A stretch of 50,005 bases of DNA from the IMG/VR virus record IMGVR_UViG_3300047560_001339, positions 1-50,005 of that record, one strand, 5' to 3'. A program made the translations under genes and the position numbers. Within the stretch, counting starts at the first letter, position 1, and the number at the start of each line of letters is the position of its first letter. This document shows positions 1 through 6,301 of this stretch, piece by piece. This DNA comes from a virus. A model generated the notes under the pieces. That model saw only the letters and a program-made list of their open reading frames with translations, was not told the DNA's origin and did not search any database.

Positions 1-176
1 CAATGTTCTCTGTTCTCTCACTTCAACGAGAGTGAATGGGTTGGAAAATTACACTGCGAAAAAGAGCCAAGTAAGACCAAGTTTTACCAAACTTTTACCC
101 CTCCATCCCCTATTTTTACAAGGAGAACATGGAACAAACCAATAAAATCAATAACTTAGCTTAAAAAAAGGAGAAC
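1..176. other. Left-end region without a convincing gene
   Basis: No reading frame here resembles a protein. The stretch holds copies of the string GGAGAACA(T/C)GGA near 122, 170 and 192, and the near-complementary GTTCTCT near 5 and 12. An 11-codon frame at 129-164 follows an AAGGAG-like site but is too short to call. Near-copies of the AACCNAGTT motif that recurs further right are also present (for example GACCAAGTT at 75). Confidence 0.4.
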
Positions 177-323
177 ATGGAGAGAACAAAAAGGAGAACA
201 CGGAAAAACCTAGTTAAAACCACGTTAAAACCGAGTTTAACTTGGCAAAACAAAATTAAAACTGAGCAAGAAGCCTTGATACCTGTTCCCTCCCCCGTTG
301 ATGTCGATCCCCCTAAAAAATAA
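177..323 (+). CDS. Possible small basic protein, 48 aa
   Basis: An ATG at 177 follows AAGGAGAAC, a good ribosome binding site. The frame gives a Lys/Arg/Thr-rich peptide with a Pro-rich C-terminus (PVPSPVDVDPPKK). It opposes the neighbouring minus-strand genes. The part coding for EQEALIPV lies in a direct repeat whose second copy at 1138-1169 encodes KQEALIPV in the same phase; this is the only hint of coding constraint. I do not recognise a family. It could equally be a spurious frame over a repeated non-coding element. Confidence 0.25.
   Translation: MERTKRRTRKNLVKTTLKPSLTWQNKIKTEQEALIPVPSPVDVDPPKK
265..296 (+). repeat. Direct repeat copy 1 (32 nt, 29/32 identical to 1138-1169)
   Basis: Begins AGCAAGAAGCCTTGATACC and ends in a C-run. 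It differs from the second copy at three positions. Each copy lies just beyond a minus-strand intrinsic terminator, which suggests a repeated control or gene-cassette boundary element. Confidence 0.6.
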
Positions 324-349
324 AACTTGAGTAAAATAGTCAACTATAG

Positions 350-377
350 AAAAACAAAAAGCCCTCCTAAGAGGGCT
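350..377 (-). terminator. Intrinsic terminator of the GP88-family gene
   Basis: On the minus strand AGCCCTC and GAGGGCT form a 7-bp stem around a 4-nt loop, followed by a T-rich tract (plus-strand A-run at 350-359). It lies about 20 nt past the GP88 stop codon, as expected for a Rho-independent terminator. Confidence 0.85.
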
Positions 378-396
378 CGGTAAAACTAGGTTAAAC

Positions 397-1053
397 CTAG
401 TGAGCAAGGTATGAAACATTAGTAACCTTGTTATCCCAGCAAGCACGGCATGAACCACATTGACCTTGTTGGCTAGGTGCTAGGCACTTAAAACCGTCTA
501 ACTCGGTTGTACTATGTACGGTTGAGGTTAAAACATTAGCATAACCCTTGAGTGACCTCGGTAACTTAGCTGGTTGATCTTTATACATGGCTGACATACG
601 TATAACTAGGTTCACTGGGATTGACTCGGTTTTCAAAAAGTCCTTAACAATGTCATACTCGCGGGTCGGTAACCAAAATAATGTTTGATCTAGGCGCCTT
701 GCGATCGTTGCTATTTTTTGTAGATGTTCTACGCTTTGTAGATCCCCCGAATCATGCCAGCGAAAATAGGGTTTATTACCTATTAGCTTAACCATAGCAT
801 CGACCCATAACGGATGATTAATAGATTCAAGCCTTTTATATTGTAACGGCTCTATTGTTTTAGCAAAGCGATGATAATTACCTTTTAATGCGTAGCAATC
901 TTCGCATACTGAGCCCTTAATGTTAGCTAGCTTCGATCCGGTTATGCATGCCTTGGCTGGTAATGAATAAGATTCACTAGGCATTTTAGATGTTTTAGTA
1001 CACGATCCAGCTATGTTAATAGCATCGCGTTTTAAGAATTTAATCACTTGCAT
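397..1053 (-). CDS. GP88-family phage protein
   Basis: A 218-residue protein that I match by eye to the phage GP88 (gene product 88) family, whose biochemical role I do not know. It has an N-terminal block with SYSLPAKACITG and cysteines at 18, 36, 50 and 53 (CEDCYALKGNY), a central W-H-D segment (FRWHDSGDLQ) and a C-terminal cluster C190, C199, C202, C205. The cysteines suggest a metal or iron-sulfur site, which is inference. The start at 1053 follows GAAAGGG on the minus strand. It is a single-gene unit with its own promoter (1085-1113) and terminator (350-377). Several copies of an AACCNAGTT motif lie inside or beside it. Confidence 0.7.
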   Translation of the reverse strand: MQVIKFLKRDAINIAGSCTKTSKMPSESYSLPAKACITGSKLANIKGSVCEDCYALKGNYHRFAKTIEPLQYKRLESINHPLWVDAMVKLIGNKPYFRWHDSGDLQSVEHLQKIATIARRLDQTLFWLPTREYDIVKDFLKTESIPVNLVIRMSAMYKDQPAKLPRSLKGYANVLTSTVHSTTELDGFKCLAPSQQGQCGSCRACWDNKVTNVSYLAH

Positions 1054-1084
1054 GTTATCCCTTTCCGATAATGAATGTCCTATT

Positions 1085-1113
1085 AAAATACGCTAAATTA
1101 GTTTATTTGTCAA
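1085..1113 (-). promoter_or_regulatory. Sigma70-like promoter for the GP88 gene
   Basis: On the minus strand a perfect TTGACA (1113-1108) is followed after exactly 17 nt by TATTTT (1090-1085). The start codon is at 1053. It lies in the short gap between the terminator of the preceding unit and the GP88 gene. Confidence 0.7.
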
Positions 1114-1137
1114 GTTACAAAAAGCAAATACAAAATA

Positions 1138-1169
1138 AGCAAGAGGCCTTGATACCTGTTCTCTACCCC
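1138..1169 (+). repeat. Direct repeat copy 2 (pair of 265-296)
   Basis: Begins AGCAAGAGGCCTTGATACC. It lies directly after the poly-T tract (minus sense) of the terminator at 1170-1195. A plus-strand frame across it encodes KQEALIPV, close to EQEALIPV from copy 1, but it then runs into the minus-strand genes and has no convincing ribosome binding site. Confidence 0.6.
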
Positions 1170-1195
1170 AAAAAGAAAAGGCGTCAAAAGACGCC
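1170..1195 (-). terminator. Intrinsic terminator overlapping a stop codon
   Basis: Minus-strand GGCGTC, TTTT loop, GACGCC, then TTTTCTTTTT. The TGA stop of the 65-residue gene at 1184 lies inside the hairpin, so its last codons are also the terminator stem. It ends the 2673-to-1184 minus-strand unit. Confidence 0.85.
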
Positions 1196-1381
1196 CTCCG
1201 CTTCTAACCTTTTGTTACTAAGTCGAACCACTTCTTTTAGTTCATTTGAGTTTAATATAAGAAAGCCTCCAGGCGCGTGGTGTATATTGAATTGATCCAC
1301 GGCATAGTACTCGGCATTGCCTGGTGATAACTGGACTCCTAAATCCCATACCATGTTACTTGTTAGCGCATAGTAATTCAT
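1184..1381 (-). CDS. Small phage protein of unknown function, 65 aa
   Basis: Not recognised. I chose the ATG at 1381 (MNYYALTSN) over an upstream in-frame ATG at 1402 because GGGAGGATTTTAAT precedes it. It contains a GNAEYYAVDQF segment, PGGFLILNSNELKEVV and a charged C-terminus. It follows the 75-residue gene by 1 nt in the same operon, and its 3' end is part of a terminator hairpin. Likely an accessory early protein. Confidence 0.55.
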   Translation of the reverse strand: MNYYALTSNMVWDLGVQLSPGNAEYYAVDQFNIHHAPGGFLILNSNELKEVVRLSNKRLEAEGVF

Positions 1382-1382
1382 A

Positions 1383-1610
1383 TTAAAATCCTCCCTGTTC
1401 AAAATGTTTTGCTAACGTGTCACCGGATATATTCCTAATCCAGCCGTGTCCGAACCAGGTGCCGTCATAGTTCTTTTGAAGTGATACCATGTTCTCGCCC
1501 CAGCTTACCTCGAACTCGGTGTAACCTTGTTTTAAACCGCGCTTGATGCTTTGCATAACTTGGTTGTTACTTGGTTTACGGCCATCAAAATATTCCTCAT
1601 AGATACTCAT
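1383..1610 (-). CDS. Small phage protein of unknown function, 75 aa
   Basis: Not recognised. The start at 1610 (MSIYEEYFDG) is preceded by GGAGCTAACC; a longer frame to 1694 has no such site and overlaps the upstream gene heavily. The protein is aromatic-rich and polar (VSWGENMVSLQ, DGTWFGHGWIRNISG). It overlaps the upstream gene by 14 nt, which suggests translational coupling in the small early operon. Confidence 0.55.
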   Translation of the reverse strand: MSIYEEYFDGRKPSNNQVMQSIKRGLKQGYTEFEVSWGENMVSLQKNYDGTWFGHGWIRNISGDTLAKHFEQGGF

Positions 1611-1830
1611 GGTTAGCTCCTTTATAAAATGATTCAAATACTTCTTGAAGTGCATAATAGATTTCGCATTGTAAATCCTCCTGGAGCGATTCATCTGCTA
1701 CGTTATGAACAATTTCTCCAGCCCAGTCCCATAAACCACCGGCATATTTCTCATCGAGATCACCGCCTCGGCATTCCTCTTTTATAGCTAGTTTATGTAG
1801 GTCGATTCTATTCTTAATATATGTATTCAT
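1597..1830 (-). CDS. Small phage protein of unknown function, 77 aa
   Basis: Not recognised. It is an acidic, Trp-containing, mainly helical protein (GGLWDWAGEIVHNVADESLQ) that starts at 1830 after CTGGAGTTTATT. It lies 18 nt downstream of the ArdC-like gene in the same transcription unit. Its job is probably tied to the early takeover phase, by location only. Confidence 0.55.
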   Translation of the reverse strand: MNTYIKNRIDLHKLAIKEECRGGDLDEKYAGGLWDWAGEIVHNVADESLQEDLQCEIYYALQEVFESFYKGANHEYL

Positions 1831-1848
1831 AATAAACTCCAGGGAGGC

Positions 1849-2673
1849 CTAAGCCTCCTCTGCCTCCTCGTTGGTTGTAAATGCTAGGATCTTTTGAGCT
1901 AGCGCACTTGCCTTAAGAATATTCTTAGGATCGCTTTTTAATACTTGAAGCCATGACTCGATATAACTAGCATGCTGTAATTGACCGTCGATCTTATTGT
2001 GAGCGCATAGCATAGCGCTACCTAACTCCGCTACTAACTCCTCGAACGCATAAGCCTCTGATCCGAACTTATTCTTAAAGTCGCGGTTAAGTCGTGACTC
2101 GTGGCCTGTCCAGTGTGATAACTCATGTAATGCTGTCGCATAATAATCACCAGTTGACTTGAATTGGTTACGCTCCGGGAGTTGAATATAATCGAACGTT
2201 GGAGTATAGAATGCGCGATCGCCTCCGAACTGGATACGTGCACGTTGTCTTTTAATGAATGCCTCGCATGATTCAATGGCCTCGATCTCGGTGCGCTCGG
2301 TTGATGCTGGTAACTCCAGGCCGTCGATCTGATCCGCATTAAATACAGTGTAATGCTTAAGCATTGGAATCTTTTTAGCGTCGCCTGTTACCTTATCAGT
2401 AACCTCGAGCGGACTGAAATAGATAACTGGAACTCCAACGGAACCCTTGCGCACTTGAGCGCCGATGCTTTGAGCTTGTTTATATGTTAACCAATTGTGA
2501 GTTGATCCAGGCATCATCGAGAGCTGTACGAAATTAATACCATTATAGTAACGCTTGGTTACTGGATTATATGGTGCATCGATGCCGTGTGAATGCCAGG
2601 GCTTAACCCAGGGAGCCACTCCAGCTTCTAACTGTTTAATAATGTTATCGGTTATTGTTTGAGCTATATTCAT
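1849..2673 (-). CDS. ArdC-like antirestriction / ssDNA-binding metallopeptidase
   Basis: A 274-residue protein with the two-part design of ArdC: an N-terminal ssDNA-binding domain (residues 1-125; ITDNIIKQLEAGVAPWVKPW, then RYYNGINF) and a C-terminal zincin-like peptidase domain. The zinc site HELSH is at 183-187 with H191 nearby, followed by the helix with ELVAELGSA. ArdC proteins are carried by plasmids and phages and protect incoming DNA, which fits an early gene. It has its own strong promoter (2720-2748) and leads a four-gene minus-strand operon ending at 1184. Family assignment is firm; protection against a particular restriction system is inference. Confidence 0.85.
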   Translation of the reverse strand: MNIAQTITDNIIKQLEAGVAPWVKPWHSHGIDAPYNPVTKRYYNGINFVQLSMMPGSTHNWLTYKQAQSIGAQVRKGSVGVPVIYFSPLEVTDKVTGDAKKIPMLKHYTVFNADQIDGLELPASTERTEIEAIESCEAFIKRQRARIQFGGDRAFYTPTFDYIQLPERNQFKSTGDYYATALHELSHWTGHESRLNRDFKNKFGSEAYAFEELVAELGSAMLCAHNKIDGQLQHASYIESWLQVLKSDPKNILKASALAQKILAFTTNEEAEEA

Positions 2674-2719
2674 ATTTGATACTCCTGTTTAGAATAGTTA
2701 ATTAAATACTGCAGGATCA

Positions 2720-2748
2720 AGGATACATATTAAATTAATATATGTCAA
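2720..2748 (-). promoter_or_regulatory. Sigma70-like promoter with palindromic spacer (ArdC operon)
   Basis: Minus-strand TTGACA (2748-2743), 17 nt, TATCCT (2725-2720). The spacer contains a near-perfect AT palindrome (ATATTAA-A-TTAATAT), which could be an operator or simply AT-rich promoter DNA. The ArdC start codon is about 47 nt downstream. Confidence 0.65.
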
Positions 2749-2988
2749 GTATTATTTTACTAATTAATATAAATTATTTTACCGGCGCACCAGGATCGAG
2801 AGGCCTCCAGGGCTGGACCCCACCTATACCCCGGGACCCCAAAAATGTAGAAAGAATTATTTTTTATCATATACACTTAGATTTGCGCGAATAACTACAA
2901 TAAAACTCAAAATATAGAAACACCCCCCGTGCTTAAAAAATAGGCACATAGAAAAAAATTTCTACAAAAAAATTATCAAATATTAGGG
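2749..2988. other. Divergent intergenic region with a GC-rich patch
   Basis: No gene seen. About 2780-2843 is sharply GC-rich (GGCCTCCAGGG, GGACCCC, ACCCCGGGACCCC) inside otherwise very AT-rich DNA. It is followed by A/T runs and a C-run at 2922-2928, and by a small TAGAAA...TTTCTA inverted repeat near 2950-2965. It separates the minus-strand early operon from the plus-strand oxygenase gene and could hold a replication or control element; the sequence alone does not decide. Confidence 0.4.
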
Positions 2989-2994
2989 TATAAT
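2989..2994 (+). promoter_or_regulatory. TATAAT -10 box directly before the oxygenase start
   Basis: A perfect TATAAT ends 6 nt before the ATG at 3001, so transcription would start at or next to the start codon. No Shine-Dalgarno is present, which fits a leaderless mRNA. No good -35 box is visible. Confidence 0.45.
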
Positions 2995-3000
2995 AGAACG

Positions 3001-3525
3001 ATGCAGATTATAGATAACTTCTTACCTCAAGACTTCGCTAACCAAGTATTACAAGAGTTAAACTCAGCTAATTTCCCGTGGTACTTAAATCAATACACAT
3101 CATACGAAGGGGACAACGAACCTCAGCTCGTACATAATTTTTACAACGACCAACCTTTATCAGCGTGGTATTTAAATATACATCCTATGCTTGAAGTGTT
3201 TGAAAATAAAACTGAGTACAAAATAAATAGCATAGGTAGAATAAAAGCTAATCTATTAACAAATAGAGTTATACCAAAAGAGTACGTAGAAAAAACAATT
3301 CACCAAGACACAACTAAAGATAACTATGTCTCTCTTTTATATTACGTAGATGATGCAGATGGGGATACTATATTGTACAAAGAAGATAAGAAAACAGAAT
3401 TGATGAGAGTGACTCCAAAAAGAAATCGTGCAGTTATATTCAAATCAAATATATGGCATACAGGGTTATTACCTATAAAAACAAATAAGAGAAGAGTAAT
3501 TAATTTTATATTAGAGATTAAATAG
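3001..3525 (+). CDS. 2OG-Fe(II) oxygenase (prolyl 4-hydroxylase-like)
   Basis: A 174-residue protein with the double-stranded beta-helix iron site of 2-oxoglutarate dioxygenases: H101-x-D103 (IHQDTTKDNY), distal H153 (IWHTG) and a 2OG-binding Arg at 164/165 (KRRVINF). N-terminal MQIIDNFLPQDFANQVL is typical of the P4H-like phage subgroup. Such enzymes hydroxylate protein or nucleic-acid substrates; the substrate here is unknown. No ribosome binding site precedes the ATG, but a TATAAT box lies at 2989. It converges on and overlaps the SprT-like gene by 8 nt. Confidence 0.8.
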   Translation: MQIIDNFLPQDFANQVLQELNSANFPWYLNQYTSYEGDNEPQLVHNFYNDQPLSAWYLNIHPMLEVFENKTEYKINSIGRIKANLLTNRVIPKEYVEKTIHQDTTKDNYVSLLYYVDDADGDTILYKEDKKTELMRVTPKRNRAVIFKSNIWHTGLLPIKTNKRRVINFILEIK

Positions 3526-3865
3526 CTTTAGGATCGAGGCTATAAACTTCGGAATACACAGCTTTAATTTTGAGGAAGGATTCCTCATGGAGGTGAAACT
3601 TAGGATCTTTCTTTATATAGAGAGCGAGGTGAACCATTTCATGAAGGAGTGTTGCAAAGATAGTAGTGAAGTGACCACATGAACCAGAACTAATTTCAAT
3701 CTGCATTTCAACTTCGTCAAAACATCCGTAAATACCAGGGTCACTAATGACTTTAAATTTAACTTTGCTAGACTTAGGCATTTTTAGTTTGTTAAATGGT
3801 GGCAGTTTGCATGCCATGTCATAGAGGTGAGCTAAGTTGGCCGAGGTTAACGTGGTTAACTTCAT
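3518..3865 (-). CDS. SprT-like zinc metallopeptidase
   Basis: A small SprT/Spartan-type peptidase core with LLHEMVH (zinc-binding HExxH) and a downstream HLHEESFLK segment that probably supplies the third ligand. SprT-like proteins act on DNA-associated proteins; phage targets are unknown. The start is unclear. ATG at 3865 (MKLTTLTSAN) gives 115 residues. A TTG at 3910 extends it by 15 residues, and the frame stays open about 15 codons further up without an ATG. Neither start has a strong ribosome binding site. Confidence 0.7.
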   Translation of the reverse strand: MKLTTLTSANLAHLYDMACKLPPFNKLKMPKSSKVKFKVISDPGIYGCFDEVEMQIEISSGSCGHFTTIFATLLHEMVHLALYIKKDPKFHLHEESFLKIKAVYSEVYSLDPKAI

Positions 3866-3941
3866 ACAGGCATAGATAGCATAAGATAGACTAGGTAAAT
3901 CACGATGCAATACACAACCGCTATTAAGATATCCGTAGAAT

Positions 3942-4010
3942 TCAAAATGTAACTACCAAGTAAACAAGGTTAATACCAACATCAACAACAGAAACTATAT
4001 CAATCTCCAT
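3942..4010 (-). CDS. Possible 22-residue hydrophobic mini-protein
   Basis: Minus-strand ATG at 4010 follows AGGAGGTTTT, one of the best ribosome binding sites in the window. The 22-codon frame (begins MEIDIVSVVDVG) is Val/Ile-rich and could span or lie on a membrane. It sits upstream of the SprT-like gene in another frame, so it may be a leader peptide. It has no recognised relatives, and only the ribosome binding site supports it. Confidence 0.3.
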   Translation of the reverse strand: MEIDIVSVVDVGINLVYLVVTF

Positions 4011-4115
4011 AAAACCTCCTATTCTGAAACTATATTTTACCTTGTTTTCCTAAAATTCTGTGTTAAAATCCCACAAATCAGCTGCATAATATATAAAAGG
4101 TGTAAACAGCGACAC

Positions 4116-4754
4116 ATGCAAGACCAGAATATCCAAGAAAATCAACAAGATAACGCGAATAACCCCGTAGTTATCGTGCCTTCTATCGAAGAAGGTATAC
4201 CTATTCCAAAAAGTTCCACAGAAGCCCTACCAAGTATGACCGTAGAAGACGAAGTTACGCTTCGTGCTACCACAATTAAAGAAATAAGTGACATAACGGG
4301 TGAAGAAATCAAGCCAGATGCAGAAAATATCAAAGAAGCAGAAGACTTAGCTCGAAAAATGGTTCAAAACCCAGGTATGAAACAAGAATTTGGGTTATAC
4401 GCAAATGAAACCATGGCTTACTTAGGTGGCTTAGTAGGTTGCTACAATCATATGATAGTGAAAGACTTAGCAGATTTAAAGTTATACGTAGTAAATAGAC
4501 TCGTTGACATTGTTGAAAAATCAGAAAACCCAAAAGAACAAATTACAGCGTTAAGATCCATTGGTGAAGTAGATGGTGTAGATGCATTTAAGAAGAAAAC
4601 AGAAGTTGTGCATAAAATGGAGACGATGGAAGAAGTTGAAAAAGAATTATTATCGATGTTGTCCGAGCTAAAACAAAAAGCACTTATTAAACCCGCACCA
4701 CAAACAGTAGACGCAGAAATTATAGAAGACGAAGATGACAGTCGTAGCGAGTAA
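4116..4754 (+). CDS. Putative small terminase subunit
   Basis: A 212-residue acidic protein directly upstream of, and overlapping by 20 nt, the large terminase gene. That is the usual place for the small terminase, which recognises phage DNA for packaging. Residues 1-45 are Gln/Asn/Pro-rich and probably flexible. The middle is helical, and residues ~145-190 look coiled-coil (METMEEVEKELLSMLSELKQ) with an acidic tail. I see no clear HTH signature, so the role rests mainly on position. AAAAGG lies 15-20 nt upstream of the start. It opens the long plus-strand structural operon. Confidence 0.5.
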   Translation: MQDQNIQENQQDNANNPVVIVPSIEEGIPIPKSSTEALPSMTVEDEVTLRATTIKEISDITGEEIKPDAENIKEAEDLARKMVQNPGMKQEFGLYANETMAYLGGLVGCYNHMIVKDLADLKLYVVNRLVDIVEKSENPKEQITALRSIGEVDGVDAFKKKTEVVHKMETMEEVEKELLSMLSELKQKALIKPAPQTVDAEIIEDEDDSRSE

Positions 4755-6291
4755 CGAAGTAAAACCAAAAATCACCGAGGAAGATATTGCACTACTAGAA
4801 GCAAGCTTCGCTGATTTAACAGATGAACAAAAGGTTAAAGCCAATCGCCTGCTCAAAGTATATAAAAAACAAATCGTACAGAAGTCAGGTAAAGAAACAT
4901 TTTTAGATTTTATACAACACGTATACCCAGGTTATATTATAGGAGAACATCATCGAAAACTGGCTCAAATATTTGAAGACATCGCTAATGGTAAAAAGAA
5001 GAGAGTTATCGTTAATATTGCGCCTCGTCATGGCAAGTCCGAGCTCATATCCTACTTGGCTCCTGCATGGTTCCTTGGTAAATATCCTCACAAGAAGGTT
5101 ATCATGGCATCCCACACGGCTGATTTGGCGGTTAATTTTGGACGTCGCGTACGTAATCTTGTGGGTAGTGACGCGTATAAAGATATATTTCCGCAAGTAG
5201 AATTACAAGCTGACTCGAAGAGCGCTTCACGATGGGGAACAAACTTTAATGGAGAGTATTTTGCTATTGGTGTTGGTGGTGCCCTCGCTGGTCGCGGGGC
5301 TGATCTTTTTATCATTGATGATCCACACTCAGAGCAAGATGCAAAACTTGGAAGGGCTGATGTCTTTAAGCCTGCTTGGGAGTGGTTTCAGTCTGGTCCT
5401 CTACAACGTCTTATGCCTGGTGGTTCGATCATCGTAGTGATGACTAGGTGGAGTAAATTAGATTTAACTGGTGAAATTATTAACCAGATGGTGAAGAACG
5501 ATGAAGTAGATCAGTGGGAAGTGGTTGAGTTTCCAGCTATTATTGAGAATAAACAAGGTGAGATGGAGTCACTCTGGCCTGAGTTCTGGCCTTTAAAAGA
5601 GTTACTAGCTAAGAAAGCAGCGTTAGATATTCGGTATTGGAACTCGCAATACATGCAAAACCCTGTATCAGAAGAGGGTGCACTGATTAAAAGAGAGTGG
5701 TGGAAGATATGGGAAGAAGAAGATCCACCTCATTGTGAATTCACAATCATGAGTCTAGACGCGGCTCAAGAGTCTAATAACAGGGCTGACTTCAATGCTT
5801 TAACGACTTGGGGTGTCTTTTTTAACGAAGAAACCAATAATTATAATATAATACTATTAAACAGCATCAAAAAGCGTATGGAGTTTCCTGAGCTTAAAGA
5901 AATGTGTATTGAAGAATACAAAGAGTGGGAGCCTGATGCGTTTATTGTAGAAAAGAAATCTAACGGCGCTGCACTCTACCAAGAGTTCAGAAGGATGGGT
6001 ATTCCTGTCGGTGAATATACGCCGGGTAAAGGCCAAGATAAAATCAGTCGTGTTAATAGTGTATCAGATTTATTTAGATCAGGCATTGTCTGGGCACCTG
6101 ATAGACGTTGGGCAAAAGAAGTAATAGAGGAATGTAATGATTTTCCTAGTGGAGCAAATGACGACTTAGTCGACGCAACAACACTAGCATTAATGAGGTT
6201 TAGACAAGGTGGCTTTATTAGATTACCTAGTGATGAACCTGAAGAAATATATGGGTTCAAGTCAAATAAAAATAGATTGTATTTAGTATAA
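4735..6291 (+). CDS. terL: Terminase large subunit
   Basis: The 518-residue packaging motor. Its N-terminal ATPase has Walker A APRHGKS (96-102), Walker B LFIIDDPH (191-198) and a coupling segment VVMTRW. The C-terminal RNase H-like nuclease has acidic residues in MSLDAAQ (~340), FIVEKKSNG and DDLVDATT. It pumps DNA through the portal and cuts concatemers. It overlaps the upstream gene, with GAAGACGAAG-type purines before the ATG, and precedes the portal gene by 10 nt. Length and motif order fit full-length TerL proteins. Confidence 0.95.
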   Translation: MTVVASNEVKPKITEEDIALLEASFADLTDEQKVKANRLLKVYKKQIVQKSGKETFLDFIQHVYPGYIIGEHHRKLAQIFEDIANGKKKRVIVNIAPRHGKSELISYLAPAWFLGKYPHKKVIMASHTADLAVNFGRRVRNLVGSDAYKDIFPQVELQADSKSASRWGTNFNGEYFAIGVGGALAGRGADLFIIDDPHSEQDAKLGRADVFKPAWEWFQSGPLQRLMPGGSIIVVMTRWSKLDLTGEIINQMVKNDEVDQWEVVEFPAIIENKQGEMESLWPEFWPLKELLAKKAALDIRYWNSQYMQNPVSEEGALIKREWWKIWEEEDPPHCEFTIMSLDAAQESNNRADFNALTTWGVFFNEETNNYNIILLNSIKKRMEFPELKEMCIEEYKEWEPDAFIVEKKSNGAALYQEFRRMGIPVGEYTPGKGQDKISRVNSVSDLFRSGIVWAPDRRWAKEVIEECNDFPSGANDDLVDATTLALMRFRQGGFIRLPSDEPEEIYGFKSNKNRLYLV

Positions 6292-6301
6292 GGATTAAAT
6301 T

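Noticed and set aside
1071-1295. Plus-strand frame of 74 codons across the GP88 promoter and the 65-residue gene
   Set aside because: No ribosome binding site, and it runs through a terminator and antisense to a supported gene. Only the KQEALIPV repeat is of note, reported as a repeat.
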